A stretch of 64,000 nucleotides of DNA, from positions 1,937,501-2,001,500 of the forward strand of contig NZ_AP028679.1 of assembly GCF_037076455.1 (NCBI RefSeq), written 5' to 3'. Made by a program: the position numbers and the translations under genes. Below are positions 26,032 to 35,018 of this stretch, piece after piece. Source of the DNA: Desulfoferula mesophila. GTDB lineage: Bacteria; Desulfobacterota; Desulfarculia; Desulfarculales; Desulfarculaceae. The notes beneath the pieces were generated by a model, which was not told where the DNA came from, made no database searches, and was given only the letters and a program-made list of their open reading frames with translations. How positions within the stretch are numbered: position 1 is the stretch's first letter; each line of letters begins with the position of its first letter.

Positions 26032-27237
26032 CTAACGCTTGTTGCGGATGGGGATGTCCATGTCCTTGTAGGTCAGCTCCTTGGTGAGCTCCGGGACACC
26101 CCAGGCCAGCTTGGGATCGGCGGTCATCTTGAAGGCGTACATGCTTTGCAGGGCCTGGTGGTCTTCGGGACGGAAGACCATCTCACCCTTGGGAGTCATG
26201 AAGTGCATGCCTTCCATGACCTTGATGAGCTTTTCGGTGTCCGTGGAGTTTGCCTTCTTCAGGGCCTCCACCACGGCGATGGCCGCGCTCATGCCGCCGC
26301 AGGTAAAGAAGTCGGGCGGGCCGCCGTAGCGCTTCTGATGCTCGGCCTTGAGCCAGTCGTTGATCTTGTTCTTGGGGATGTCGTAGTAGTAGTAGGTGGC
26401 GCCGCGCATGCCCACCAGGGGCTTGTAAAGCTTCAGAGCGTCCAGGATGTTGCCGCCCGAGGCCAGCTGAATGCCGTACTTGGAGTCCAGCTTCATGGCG
26501 TGGAGCTTGCCCAGGGGGTTGTTGCCGCCCGCCCAGATGACGAACAGGTACTTCTCCTGGCACTTGAGGCCCTTCATGGCCTGGATGATGCGCTGGGCCG
26601 GGGCGGTGAAGTCGGTGGTCTTGATGGGCACGTATTCCTCGTGCACCACCTTGGCCCCCGCCTTTTCGGCCGCGGCCTTGTAGGCGGATACGCCGTCACG
26701 CCCGAAGGCGTAGTCCTGGGCCAGGGTGGCGATGCACACGCCGGGCTTGGCAATGGCCATGGCGTTGGACACCGCGTCCTGGGAGGAGTTGCGGCCGGTG
26801 CGGAAGATGTAGCGGTTCCAGGCCGAGCCGGTGATGGAGTCGGCCACCGCGGGCTCCACGATCAGGATGCGCTTGAACTCCTTGGCCACGGGCAGGCAGG
26901 CCAGGGCCACCGCCGAGGAGACCGGGCCCACCGCCAGCACCGCGCCGTCGTCCTTGTAGGCCTCGGTGAGCAGCTGCTTGCCCCGGTCGGGCTTGAGCTG
27001 GGTGTCCTTGACGATGATCTTGATGGGCCGGCCCAGCACCTGGTTGGTGCCGCCGGTGGCATACTCGATGCCCATCTGGAAGCCGTTGACCGCCTGCTTG
27101 GCGTAGGCCTCCAAGGGGCCGGTGAGCCCGGCCAACTGGGCGATTACGATGGGCTCGGCCGCCCGCGCCGCGGGAGCCGCCACCAAAATGGCGGCCACGG
27201 CGAGCAAGGCCAACAGTCCCTTGCCGAAAGATTTCAT
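26032..27237 (-). CDS. ABC transporter substrate-binding protein (LivJ/LivK-type)
   Basis: 401 residues. A Sec signal peptide is clear (hydrophobic LLALLAVAAILVAAPAARA, cleavage after AARA). The mature part is the type I periplasmic binding fold of leucine/urea/amide receptors, with QLAGLTGPLEAYAKQAVNGFQMG and the usual QDYAFGRDGVSAYKAAAE. It captures substrate in the periplasm for the LivHMFG complex encoded next. The ligand is unknown; the surrounding acyl-CoA ligases suggest a carboxylate. Confidence 0.9.
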   Translation of the reverse strand: MKSFGKGLLALLAVAAILVAAPAARAAEPIVIAQLAGLTGPLEAYAKQAVNGFQMGIEYATGGTNQVLGRPIKIIVKDTQLKPDRGKQLLTEAYKDDGAVLAVGPVSSAVALACLPVAKEFKRILIVEPAVADSITGSAWNRYIFRTGRNSSQDAVSNAMAIAKPGVCIATLAQDYAFGRDGVSAYKAAAEKAGAKVVHEEYVPIKTTDFTAPAQRIIQAMKGLKCQEKYLFVIWAGGNNPLGKLHAMKLDSKYGIQLASGGNILDALKLYKPLVGMRGATYYYYDIPKNKINDWLKAEHQKRYGGPPDFFTCGGMSAAIAVVEALKKANSTDTEKLIKVMEGMHFMTPKGEMVFRPEDHQALQSMYAFKMTADPKLAWGVPELTKELTYKDMDIPIRNKR

Positions 27238-27325
27238 GTTTCCCTCCTTAGTCCCTGGTTTTCAATGGTCCGAGTTTGTATGACGATCATTCCGGTCCGT
27301 GGGCCCCATCCCGCGGCCGGTGTTT

Positions 27326-28873
27326 CTAGACGCCTTTCTCGCGCAGGGCGTTCTTGAGCACCTTGCCCGCCGCGTTGCGGGGCAGGGCTTCGCAAAACAC
27401 CACGCTCTTGGGAATCTTGTACTTGGCCAGGCGGCCGGCCAGATGTTCAAGCACCTGCCGCTCGTCCAGCTTGTGCTCCGGCTTGAGCACCACGAAGGCC
27501 CGCCCCACCTCACCCCAGCGCTGGTCTGGCAGGCCCACCACCGCGGCCTCGGCCACGGCCTCCAATTCGAATATGGCGTGCTCCACCTCGGCGGGGTAGA
27601 CGTTCTCGCCGCCGGAGATGAACATGTCCTTCTTGCGGTCCACGATGAACAAGAAGCCTTCCTCGTCCATGCGGGCCAGATCGCCGGTGTGGAACCAGCC
27701 GCCGGCAAAGGCCTCCTCGTTGGCCTCGGCGCGGTTCCAGTAGCCGTTCATGATGTTGGGCCCCTTGAGCAAAAGCTCGCCCACCTGCCCCCGGGGCAGT
27801 TCCTCTCCCTGGGCGTCGGCCACCCGCACCTGCAAGTGGAACAGGGGGCGGCCGATGCTGCCCGCCTTGGCCAGGGCCTGCTCCTTGGGCAGGGTGGCGA
27901 TGGAGGGCGCGGCCTCGCTCATGCCGAAGCCCTGCTGCAAGACGATTCCCCGGGCGTGGTATTGCTCCACCAGGGAAGGGGGCAGGGGAGCCCCGCCGCT
28001 CATCACCAGGCGCACCTTGGCAAAAGCCTCGGGGTCGAAGCCGGGCGACTGGATGAGGAACAGGAAGATGGCCGGCACCCCGAAAAACAGGCTGATCTTT
28101 TCTTGGCGCAGCAGCTCCAGCGTTTGGGCCGGGTCAAAGGTGCGCTGGATCACCACCGTGGCTCCCACGTAGAGCATGGGCAGGGTGAACAGCCCGATGC
28201 CGCCGATGTGGAACATGGGTAGCACCAACAGGTCGCGGTCCGCCCCGGTGAACTCCATGTCCACCTGCAGGTTCATGGCGTTCCACAGGCTGTTGGCCTG
28301 GGTGAGCACCGCGCCCTTGGGCTTGCCGGTGGTGCCGGCGGTGTACATGATGATGTGGGGCGCCTCGGCGGTTACTGGTTCGGCGGTCTGGGGTTCGTCC
28401 CCCGGCTGCGCGGCCAGCAGGGCCTCGTAGGCGTGAGCCCCCAGGGCCTCCTCCTGTCCGACGGCCAGGCAAAAGTCCAGCTCGGCTTGTTGCATGACGC
28501 CCTGGGCCAACTCGGCCAAGCCGGGGTCGAAAACCAGGCTATGGGTCTGGCTGTCGCCTAGCTGGAAGCTCAGCTCCGCCGCGGTGAGGCGCCAGTTCAG
28601 GGGCACCAGGACCAGGCCCAGCTTGGCGCAGGCCATGATGATCTCTATGAACTCCAGGCGGTTGTAGGAGAGCATGGCCAGGCGGTCGCCGTAGGCCAGG
28701 CCCCGGGCCTGCAGGGCGCGGGCCAGGCGGTTGACCCGCTGGTTGAGCTGGGCGTAGCTCAGACGGCGCTCGCCGTCCACCACCGCCTCGCGCTCGGGGC
28801 ATATCTGGGCCCGCAGGGTGAGCCAGGAGCCGATGCCCCGGAGGGCTTGCTGGTTGGGGCTTGTCTCAGGCAT
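27326..28873 (-). CDS. AMP-dependent acyl-CoA synthetase/ligase
   Basis: 515 residues of the ANL family (long-chain/benzoate/cinnamate-CoA ligase-like). IIMYTAGTTGKPKGAV is the P-loop, GFGMSEAAPS and HTGDLARMDEEGFLFIVDRKKDMFISGGE mark the hinge region, and RNAAGKVLKNALREKG carries the C-terminal catalytic lysine. It activates a carboxylic acid imported by the adjacent ABC system. ATG at 28873 overlaps the upstream flavoprotein stop by 8 bases. A second ligase of the same operon lies at 19735-21258; they are clearly different sequences. Confidence 0.92.
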   Translation of the reverse strand: MPETSPNQQALRGIGSWLTLRAQICPEREAVVDGERRLSYAQLNQRVNRLARALQARGLAYGDRLAMLSYNRLEFIEIIMACAKLGLVLVPLNWRLTAAELSFQLGDSQTHSLVFDPGLAELAQGVMQQAELDFCLAVGQEEALGAHAYEALLAAQPGDEPQTAEPVTAEAPHIIMYTAGTTGKPKGAVLTQANSLWNAMNLQVDMEFTGADRDLLVLPMFHIGGIGLFTLPMLYVGATVVIQRTFDPAQTLELLRQEKISLFFGVPAIFLFLIQSPGFDPEAFAKVRLVMSGGAPLPPSLVEQYHARGIVLQQGFGMSEAAPSIATLPKEQALAKAGSIGRPLFHLQVRVADAQGEELPRGQVGELLLKGPNIMNGYWNRAEANEEAFAGGWFHTGDLARMDEEGFLFIVDRKKDMFISGGENVYPAEVEHAIFELEAVAEAAVVGLPDQRWGEVGRAFVVLKPEHKLDERQVLEHLAGRLAKYKIPKSVVFCEALPRNAAGKVLKNALREKGV

Positions 28874-29438
28874 AGAGCTTTTTCATCACCTTTGCCATGT
28901 TTTCGGCGAAATTGGCCACGTGCTGCATGCCCTCGGCGTCCTGGTCGGCGTCGTGGGCCCCGCCCGCCCCGGCCATGCCCACGGTCCAATAGGTGGATCC
29001 GGGCACGGTGATGCCGTTGATGAAGAACCACAGCAGCAGTTGGGAAAAGGCCAGGTTGTGCCCGGCCCGGCGGGCCACGGTGATGGGGCCGCCCACCTTG
29101 CCGGCCAGGAACTTGTTGTTCCAGTGGGCAACGAAGGTGGCTCGGGCCAACAGGGACATCATCTCCGGGGCCACCGAGGACAGGTAGACCGGCGAGCCCA
29201 GCACGATGCCCTGGGCCGACTCCATGGCGGCTAGCACCTCGGCGAAGTCGTCCTTTTGGGCGCAGCGTTTTTCCTTGGTGCAGGCATAGCAGCCCAGGCA
29301 GGGGTTGATCTTCTTTTCGCGCAGGGCGATCAGTTCGGTCTCCAAGCCGTGCTGCCCCAGAACCTCCAAACAATGCTCCACGTAGCGGCGGGTGTTGCTT
29401 TCGACCCGGGGGCTGCCTGTGATGGCCAGCACTTTCAA
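28866..29438 (-). CDS. Iron-sulfur flavoprotein / NADPH-dependent FMN reductase-like
   Basis: 190 residues, flavodoxin fold. The FMN phosphate loop ITGSPRVESNTRRYV is at the N-terminus and GSPVYLSSVAPEMMSLLAR follows. The compact motif CLGCYACTKEKRC (Cx2Cx2Cx5C) matches the 4Fe-4S site of archaeal iron-sulfur flavoprotein (Isf). Start is TTG at 29438 with GGAGG seven bases before; it overlaps the enoyl-CoA hydratase stop. Possible role: FMN-based electron transfer or reduction of quinone or oxygen species in an anaerobe. Confidence 0.85.
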   Translation of the reverse strand: MKVLAITGSPRVESNTRRYVEHCLEVLGQHGLETELIALREKKINPCLGCYACTKEKRCAQKDDFAEVLAAMESAQGIVLGSPVYLSSVAPEMMSLLARATFVAHWNNKFLAGKVGGPITVARRAGHNLAFSQLLLWFFINGITVPGSTYWTVGMAGAGGAHDADQDAEGMQHVANFAENMAKVMKKLYA

Positions 29439-30244
29439 GATGCGTCCTCCTTGAGCAGGTGCCTGACATCGGCGCTGGTGGTAAGGGCGCCTGATTTTAG
29501 TTGCTCGATCATCAGGTCGTGGAACCAACCCCCGGCGTGGCACTGGCTGAAAAGCTCGGCCTCGGCGATCAGGCCTTGTTCCAGGCCGCCCCGGCCGTAG
29601 GACTTGACCGCCCGTTTGGCCAGGGAAAGGGCGTATTGCGGCTGGCGCAGGATGGGGGCGAGCACTTGGTCCACGCCCCCGGCCAGCCCGCCGTCGGCCA
29701 CGCACAGGTGGACCAGGCCCAGGGTCTCGGCCTCGGTTCCGCCATAAAGGCGGCCGGAGAGGATCATCTGCATGGCCCGGCCGCTGCCCACCAGGGCGGG
29801 CAGGCGCTGGGTGCCGCCGCCGCCGGGGATGAGCCCTACCTTGACCTCGGGCAGGCCGATGCGGGCCTTGGCCTCGGCCACCCGTAGATCGCAGGCCAGG
29901 GCGAACTCGAAGCCACCGCCAAAGCACAGCCCGTTGATGGCCGCCACCAACAGCAGGGGGCTGGCCTCCATGCGGTCCAGCATGGCCTGGAAGCGCCGGG
30001 AAAACTGCCGTCCGCCCTCGAGGTCCAGCTGCATCATCTCGATGCCGTCCGCCCCGCCGATGAAGTGAGTGTCGCCCGCGCCGGTGAACACCACCGCCCG
30101 GGCCGGACCCTGCTCCAGTTCCTCCAAAAGCTCCAGGAATTCGGCCATGAGCTGGGAGTTGATGGAGTTGCGGTCCTGGGGCCGGTTGAAAGCCACCCAC
30201 GCCACTTCGCCCTGCTTGACGATGTTCAACAACTGGGTGCTCAT
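29435..30244 (-). CDS. Enoyl-CoA hydratase/isomerase family protein
   Basis: 269 residues of the crotonase fold. The oxyanion-hole segments are VFTGAGDTHFIGGADG and AINGLCFGGGFEFALACDLR; the substrate-side GLPEVKVGLIPGGGGTQRLPALVG keeps the usual Glu. Probable hydration or isomerisation of an enoyl-CoA in the beta-oxidation-type pathway of this operon. It lies 14 bases after the SDR gene and overlaps the flavoprotein start. Confidence 0.92.
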   Translation of the reverse strand: MSTQLLNIVKQGEVAWVAFNRPQDRNSINSQLMAEFLELLEELEQGPARAVVFTGAGDTHFIGGADGIEMMQLDLEGGRQFSRRFQAMLDRMEASPLLLVAAINGLCFGGGFEFALACDLRVAEAKARIGLPEVKVGLIPGGGGTQRLPALVGSGRAMQMILSGRLYGGTEAETLGLVHLCVADGGLAGGVDQVLAPILRQPQYALSLAKRAVKSYGRGGLEQGLIAEAELFSQCHAGGWFHDLMIEQLKSGALTTSADVRHLLKEDAS

Positions 30245-30258
30245 ACCGGTCTCCCTTC

Positions 30259-30996
30259 TCAGATGACCAGGCCGCCGTTGGGGCTCAGGACCTGGCCGGT
30301 GAAAAAGTCGGCCTGGGGGCCGGCCAGGTAGGCCACCAGGGCGGCCACCTCCGACTCCTCGCCCAGGCGGCCCAGAGGGGTTTTTTTGACGATGTATTCG
30401 GCAAAACCCGAGGGCAGCCCCTCAAGCATGGGGGTGCGCACATAGCCGGGGGCGATGACGTTGACCCGGATGTTGTGCTTGGCCGCCTCGGCGGCCAGGG
30501 TGCGGGCCAGCATGTTCACCCCGCCCTTGGCAGCGCTGTAGGGCAGGGCCCCGGGGGTGGGGGTAAGCGAGGCCACCGAGGAGAACAGCAGGATGCGCCC
30601 CCCGCCGGTCCGCTTCATCCAGCGCACCGCCTCTCGGCTGCAATAGAAGGGCCCGTCCAGGTTGACGGCCATCATGCGCCGCCAGGCCGCGTCGCTCACC
30701 TCGTCGATGAACGCGGTGCCGCCCAGGATGGCCGCGGTGTGCACCAGCATGTGCAGGGCCTCGATCTCCTCGCGCAGCTGGGCGAACAGCCCGGCCACCG
30801 AGGCCGGGTCGGCCACGTCCACCGCCCAGCCCAGGGAGCCGCCTCCCGCCTGGCTTGCCGTGGCCTGGGCCGCCGCGAGGTCCAGATCGGCCACCATCAC
30901 CCGCGCTCCGGCCGCGGCCAGGGCCAGGGCCGCGGCCCGGCCCATGCCCGAGCCCCCGCCGACGACCAGGGCGTTTTTAACCTCCGGCGCGATCAT
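30259..30996 (-). CDS. Short-chain dehydrogenase/reductase (FabG-like)
   Basis: 245 residues. The cofactor loop GGGSGMG departs a little from TGxxxGIG; ADLDL after beta-2 suggests NAD(H). Catalytic Ser lies in LLFSSVASL and the YxxxK in YSAAKGG. Likely oxidises a 3-hydroxyacyl-CoA or cyclic alcohol to the ketone. Its ATG follows the stop of the next SDR gene with no gap, so they are co-translated. Confidence 0.9.
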   Translation of the reverse strand: MIAPEVKNALVVGGGSGMGRAAALALAAAGARVMVADLDLAAAQATASQAGGGSLGWAVDVADPASVAGLFAQLREEIEALHMLVHTAAILGGTAFIDEVSDAAWRRMMAVNLDGPFYCSREAVRWMKRTGGGRILLFSSVASLTPTPGALPYSAAKGGVNMLARTLAAEAAKHNIRVNVIAPGYVRTPMLEGLPSGFAEYIVKKTPLGRLGEESEVAALVAYLAGPQADFFTGQVLSPNGGLVI

Positions 30997-31743
30997 CTAC
31001 ATCTCCCGCCCGCGTTCGTAGGCCTGCGCGGGGGCCTGGGTGGGAAAGAAAATCGTGGCCTCGCCGTCCAAACCGGCCAGGACTCCCCGGGCCACCACTT
31101 CGGGGGTGTCCATGTGCTCGCGGTATTTGGCCGCCACCGGGGCCAGCTCCCGTGCGCCCTGGGAGCGGTCGAAAAACTCGGTGGCAGTGAGGTGGGGGCA
31201 GGCGGCCTTGGCCGTCACCCCGCTGCCTTGCAGATCCTTGGCCAGCCCCCGGGTGAAGCCCACCAGGGCGTGCTTGCTGGCCACGTAGGGAGCCACCTTG
31301 ACCGAGTGGGCGATGAGCCCGCCGATGGAGGCCAGGTTGAGGATCAGGCCGCTGCGCTGGGCCAACATGCCCGGCAGCGCGGCCTGGGTGAGAAACACGG
31401 CGGCGAAGAAGTTGATCTCCATGAGCCGGCGCCAGCATTCCTGGCTGAAACCCCCCAGGTCGCCGTAAGCTCCGATCCCGGCGTTGTTGATCAGCAGGTC
31501 GACCCGACCCCAGCGCTCATAAACGGCGGCCAAGAGGGTCTGACGGTCGGTTTCCTGGGTCACGTCCCCGGCCAGCACCAGGCTCTCGCCGGGGCAGGCG
31601 GCGGAGATTTGCTCCAGCTTGGGGCGGCGCCGGGCGAACAAGACCACGTGGGCCCCGGCTTGGGAAAGCTCCACGGCCAGAGCCGCTCCGATGCCGGAGC
31701 TGGCTCCCGTGACGACCGCCACCTTGTGGTGGAGCTGGGGCAT
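30997..31743 (-). CDS. Short-chain dehydrogenase/reductase
   Basis: 248 residues. TGASSGIG cofactor loop, ARRRPK after beta-2 (basic residues suggest NADP(H)), NNAG, catalytic Ser in NLASIGG and YVASKHA. First structural gene downstream of the TetR regulator gene on the same strand, with a 96-base gap holding a motif shared with the regulator's own promoter region. Substrate unknown. Confidence 0.9.
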   Translation of the reverse strand: MPQLHHKVAVVTGASSGIGAALAVELSQAGAHVVLFARRRPKLEQISAACPGESLVLAGDVTQETDRQTLLAAVYERWGRVDLLINNAGIGAYGDLGGFSQECWRRLMEINFFAAVFLTQAALPGMLAQRSGLILNLASIGGLIAHSVKVAPYVASKHALVGFTRGLAKDLQGSGVTAKAACPHLTATEFFDRSQGARELAPVAAKYREHMDTPEVVARGVLAGLDGEATIFFPTQAPAQAYERGREM

Positions 31744-31771
31744 GAAGCTTTCCTTGCGTTTTTATGAAACA

Positions 31772-31790
31772 TGAACCAACTGTCAGAAAT
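31772..31790. promoter_or_regulatory. Candidate TetR operator copy upstream of the SDR-led operon
   Basis: TGAACCAACTGTCAGAAAT lies 29 bases before the SDR start. TGAATCAACTGTCAATTAG occurs before the double-TetR gene at 33126-33144, sharing TGAAyCAACTGTCA. A weaker copy (CCACTGTCGGAAAT) lies at about 33186. Confidence 0.45.
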
Positions 31791-31839
31791 ACTGCCAAAG
31801 CGGAGCTTCGCTTGTCAAGCCCCTAAATGCATAAATTTT

Positions 31840-33105
31840 TCAGGCGTTGGAACTGAGGCCGAAAAGCACTAGAAATATAGTATCTTCAATGGTTTGTTCA
31901 GATACTTTGGCTCCGGGGGCGGAGTTCCAGACCAGCCATTTGAGGCCGATCATGTGGTTGAGGCCCATGAGGCTGCGGGCCAAGAAGGCGGGAGGGAAGG
32001 GACGTAGCTCACCCTGGGACACGCCCTGGGCCAGGGTGTCCTGGTAACCGACGGCCAGCTTGCGGTAGTACCAAAGGCCGGTCTCGCGGCCTATGGTCTC
32101 GCACTCGGCCACCACCCGGTAGATCTGGCTGTGGTTTTCCAGAAAGCGGAAAAAGGCCACGATGCCTTCCTGCTCTTGCAGGCGGCGGTCGTTCACGCGC
32201 TCAGTGGCCTGGCGCAGGTTGTGGCGCAGCTCCCGGGAGAGGTGGCGCACCACCCCCTGCATGAGGTCCTGCTTGCTGTTGAAGTGCACGTAGAAGGTGC
32301 CCTGGGCCACCCCGGCCCGGCGGGTTATCTCGGCGATGCTGGCCCCGTGGTAGCCATTTTTACCGATAACTTTCTCTGCTGCCTGGAAAATTGAGTTGCG
32401 AGTGGGGTTGGCCTGGGTGTCGTCGTCCGCCCAGGCAAAGGGGGCGCCCAGGGTTTCGGGGAAGGCCGAAACCCCCAGGCGGGAAGGAATTTCCCAAGGC
32501 GTGTCCGAGGCAATCCCGCCCAGGAGCAGGTCCGCGGTCATTTGGGTGAGCTCCGCCTGGTTGTAGCGATCCGAATCGGGGCCCCAATCCATGTAGTGGA
32601 AAATGGCCATGCCGATAAGGGAGTAGGCCACCACGTTGGGGTCCAGGTGCCGCAGGTGCCCCTGGTTGGCCGCTTGGCGGAAGAAATCGCGGAAATAGCG
32701 GGCCATGGACTCGTAGTAGCCGATGGTCAGGATGTCTATCAGCTCAAATTCATTAAGGATACGGTGCAGGGCCTGGTGCTGGGAGCAATGCTCGAGCAAG
32801 ACCCCGACCCCGGCGTTCAAGCGGGAATAAAAATCCTGCGAGTCGCCCTGGTTCTGGTTAACCTTTTGCCAGAAATCGGCCAGCACCCGGTCCACCAACT
32901 CGCGGAAAATTTCCTCTTTGTTGCTGAAATACTGATAAAAAGTTCCCTGGCTCACCCCGCAGCGGCGCCCGATCTCCGACACGCTGGTGGCAAAATAACC
33001 GTACTCCTCAAAGGCCAGGCTAGCGCACCCCAGCAATTCGTTGCGGGTACGCAGACCTTTGGCGGTCAGCTTGCGCAGAGGGCGATGGTGTTTACCGGTT
33101 GCCAT
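31840..33105 (-). CDS. Tandem TetR-family regulator with two DNA-binding domains
   Basis: 421 residues, about twice a normal TetR protein. The first helix-turn-helix (TSVSEIGRRCGVSQGTFYQYF, about residues 40-60) and a first ligand domain are followed by a second complete HTH (ASIAEITRRAGVAQGTFYVHF, about 245-265) and a second ligand domain. The two HTHs are similar but not identical, suggesting an in-frame duplication or fusion. It probably represses the ligase/beta-oxidation operon downstream and itself, with an acyl-CoA effector by analogy with FadR-like TetR proteins. Confidence 0.88.
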   Translation of the reverse strand: MATGKHHRPLRKLTAKGLRTRNELLGCASLAFEEYGYFATSVSEIGRRCGVSQGTFYQYFSNKEEIFRELVDRVLADFWQKVNQNQGDSQDFYSRLNAGVGVLLEHCSQHQALHRILNEFELIDILTIGYYESMARYFRDFFRQAANQGHLRHLDPNVVAYSLIGMAIFHYMDWGPDSDRYNQAELTQMTADLLLGGIASDTPWEIPSRLGVSAFPETLGAPFAWADDDTQANPTRNSIFQAAEKVIGKNGYHGASIAEITRRAGVAQGTFYVHFNSKQDLMQGVVRHLSRELRHNLRQATERVNDRRLQEQEGIVAFFRFLENHSQIYRVVAECETIGRETGLWYYRKLAVGYQDTLAQGVSQGELRPFPPAFLARSLMGLNHMIGLKWLVWNSAPGAKVSEQTIEDTIFLVLFGLSSNA

Positions 33106-33549
33106 AGTGAATTTTGCCTAATCGGTGAATCAACTGTCAATTAGAACTGTAGCCATGAAAATCATTGTTGACCAGCATAATTGCTCCACTGTCGGAAATT
33201 ATTATAGCGGTAATGTGGGAAACTGCAAACCTGCGTTTGGTTAAGGCGCAGAAGTTACGCTAAGTTATCCCACTTGAGCTCATCGGAAAACCACGCGGCG
33301 CGCCGTCTTTTCTATGAGCTAAAGCAAGAGTTGGAATATTCGTTTAATTGGGGATTGCCGCGTTGGGGGCGCGCAAGCCCTTGGTTCATACGCTGGGTTT
33401 TTGGTTTGTGGTATCGTGAAAGTCGGCCCTATAAACAAATCCAAATTTCGAACTGTGGCCCTGCGAGGAAAGGTAATAAAATTGGCGATGGTTCAGTTGG
33501 GTTCCAGCAAGGTGGAACCCAACGCTTCCCATCCTCAGGGAGTCCAACC
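33106..33549. promoter_or_regulatory. Divergent intergenic region between the TetR and HD-GYP genes
   Basis: 444 bases without a recognisable gene, though the plus frame is open from 33274 and could extend the HD-GYP protein by 92 residues with no family resemblance. It holds the repeat motif at 33126-33144 and an 11-bp perfect inverted repeat GTTGGGTTCCA/TGGAACCCAAC (33496-33506 and 33513-33523) ending 26 bases before the HD-GYP start, which may be a 5'-leader hairpin or operator. Confidence 0.45.
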
Positions 33550-34845
33550 ATGAAAAAAACCCTGCCCCTGGCGCGTAAGCAAAACCGGAAAACAGTCATA
33601 ATTTTCATCTTGGCCTTGCTGATCTTGTCGGCGATTTCGTTTTCTTCCTGGCAGGTGTACCGGACCATCCTGGAATACAACGGCGTGAACCTATCCAACC
33701 GGGTGCAGTTGCTCAAACTCATCCTGGAGTCCAAGCATCACCGCGACCCCATAGATTTTGCCAAGGAGGTGCTCAAGGCTTATCAGGCCTCCATAAACCA
33801 GGTTCCCGAGGGCGTCGTGGAGAGCGCCATGGTGGGCACCAAGGATGATCGCATAGTGGTGCTGCTTCGGGGACGTGGAGACCCCAACGCCGAGAGGCAT
33901 CCAAGGCTTTTTTACCTGCTCGACAAGCAGGGCCGGCCCCTTTATCTGCCCCAAGGCCACATTATGCATAGTGTCATGCAGCGCGCCTTGCAGGGCAAAA
34001 GCGGGGTGATGGAGGTGAGCACCGTGGAGCGGGGATCTTTTCAGGTGGCCTACGCTCCTCTAACGCTGAACAACATTCATTTGGGCCTGGCCATCGGCAC
34101 GCCCCTGGAGCCCCTGAAAAAGGCTATGTTGGAGCAGTTTGTTTTCATCCTGCTCATGGGGGTTTTCATCATCGCGGGTGGCGCGTGGCTGTTCCTGCGG
34201 CTTAATCCTCTGTTGGCGGAGCTGACCCGCAGCCAAGAAGTGAATATCCAAATGCTTGGCGAGGCCTCCCACTACAAGGACACCGACACCGGCTGGCACG
34301 TCGAGCGCATGGCCGAGTACAGCGTGGCCATCGGCAAGGCCATGAACCTGTCCGCCAAGCAGATTATGATGCTGGGCCTGGCCGCGCGCATGCACGACCT
34401 GGGCAAGGTGGGCACGCCGGACGACGTACTGAAGAAGCCGGGCAAGCTGGATGAGGACGAATGGGTGATCATGCGGCGTCACTCACAGGTGGGGGCCCAG
34501 ATAATGGCTGACGGCGACACCCCGCTTTTTGAGATGGCCAAAGCGATCGCCCAGGGGCATCACGAGAAATGGGACGGCTCAGGCTATCCGGACGGCATTG
34601 CCGGACAAGACATACCCCTGGTGGCGCGCATCACGGCGGTGGCGGATGTGTTCGACGCCCTGACCATGAAGCGCCCCTACAAAGACCCCTGGCCATTGGA
34701 AAAGGCCCTGGCGGTAATCCAGCAGGACGCTGGCAGCCATTTCGACCCGGAGGTGGTGCAGGCCTTTTTGAGCGTGCAAGAGGAGATACTGACGATCAAG
34801 GAACGCTGGGAAAAGAAGGAACAGGAGGCCAGCCGGAAGGCTTGA
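33550..34845 (+). CDS. Membrane-bound HD-GYP domain phosphodiesterase
   Basis: 431 residues. An N-terminal membrane segment (about 17-37), an extracytoplasmic sensing region of about 150 residues and a second membrane segment (about 200-220) precede an HD-GYP domain. Metal and signature residues are seen in MHDLGKVGTPDD, QGHHEKWDGSGYPDG and AVADVFDALT. HD-GYP proteins hydrolyse cyclic di-GMP. Start ATG at 33550 follows AGGGAG. A stand-alone signalling gene at the edge of the metabolic block, closed by its own terminator. Confidence 0.9.
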   Translation: MKKTLPLARKQNRKTVIIFILALLILSAISFSSWQVYRTILEYNGVNLSNRVQLLKLILESKHHRDPIDFAKEVLKAYQASINQVPEGVVESAMVGTKDDRIVVLLRGRGDPNAERHPRLFYLLDKQGRPLYLPQGHIMHSVMQRALQGKSGVMEVSTVERGSFQVAYAPLTLNNIHLGLAIGTPLEPLKKAMLEQFVFILLMGVFIIAGGAWLFLRLNPLLAELTRSQEVNIQMLGEASHYKDTDTGWHVERMAEYSVAIGKAMNLSAKQIMMLGLAARMHDLGKVGTPDDVLKKPGKLDEDEWVIMRRHSQVGAQIMADGDTPLFEMAKAIAQGHHEKWDGSGYPDGIAGQDIPLVARITAVADVFDALTMKRPYKDPWPLEKALAVIQQDAGSHFDPEVVQAFLSVQEEILTIKERWEKKEQEASRKA

Positions 34846-34934
34846 GCCAGGGCGGGCGACGGGTCGTTAAAGAGCAGGAATCCAGCCGGGGAGGACGCCG
34901 AGCGAGATGGCCGCCTTGGCGCGAGATAAGAAGA

Positions 34935-34963
34935 AAGGGCCCAGCCTAAACGGCTGGGCCCTT
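34935..34963 (+). terminator. Terminator after the HD-GYP gene
   Basis: Perfect 12-bp stem AAGGGCCCAGCC/GGCTGGGCCCTT with a 5-base loop. It lies 89 bases past the stop, immediately before the tRNA fragment; the U-tract is poor on both strands. Confidence 0.75.
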
Positions 34964-34972
34964 GATCTTGCG

Positions 34973-35018
34973 TGGCGGGGACGACGAGACTCGAACTCGC
35001 GACCTCCGGCGTGACAGG
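34973..35018 (-). tRNA. 3' fragment of a tRNA-Asp(GUC) gene
   Basis: Read on the minus strand, the segment gives CTGTCAC (anticodon loop, GUC), the 3' anticodon strand GCCGG, variable loop, T-arm with GTTCGAGTC and an acceptor ending CCCCGCCA. Upstream of the anticodon loop the sequence does not pair (GTGTC instead of CCGGC) and no D-arm or 5' acceptor follows. The tRNA therefore breaks exactly at the anticodon loop. This is not a functional tRNA; it looks like the attachment-site copy left by a tyrosine integrase. Confidence 0.7.

Noticed and set aside
33274-33549. 92-residue N-terminal extension of the HD-GYP protein
   Set aside because: No family resemblance, and ATG 33550 has a ribosome-binding site and leads directly into the membrane segment.
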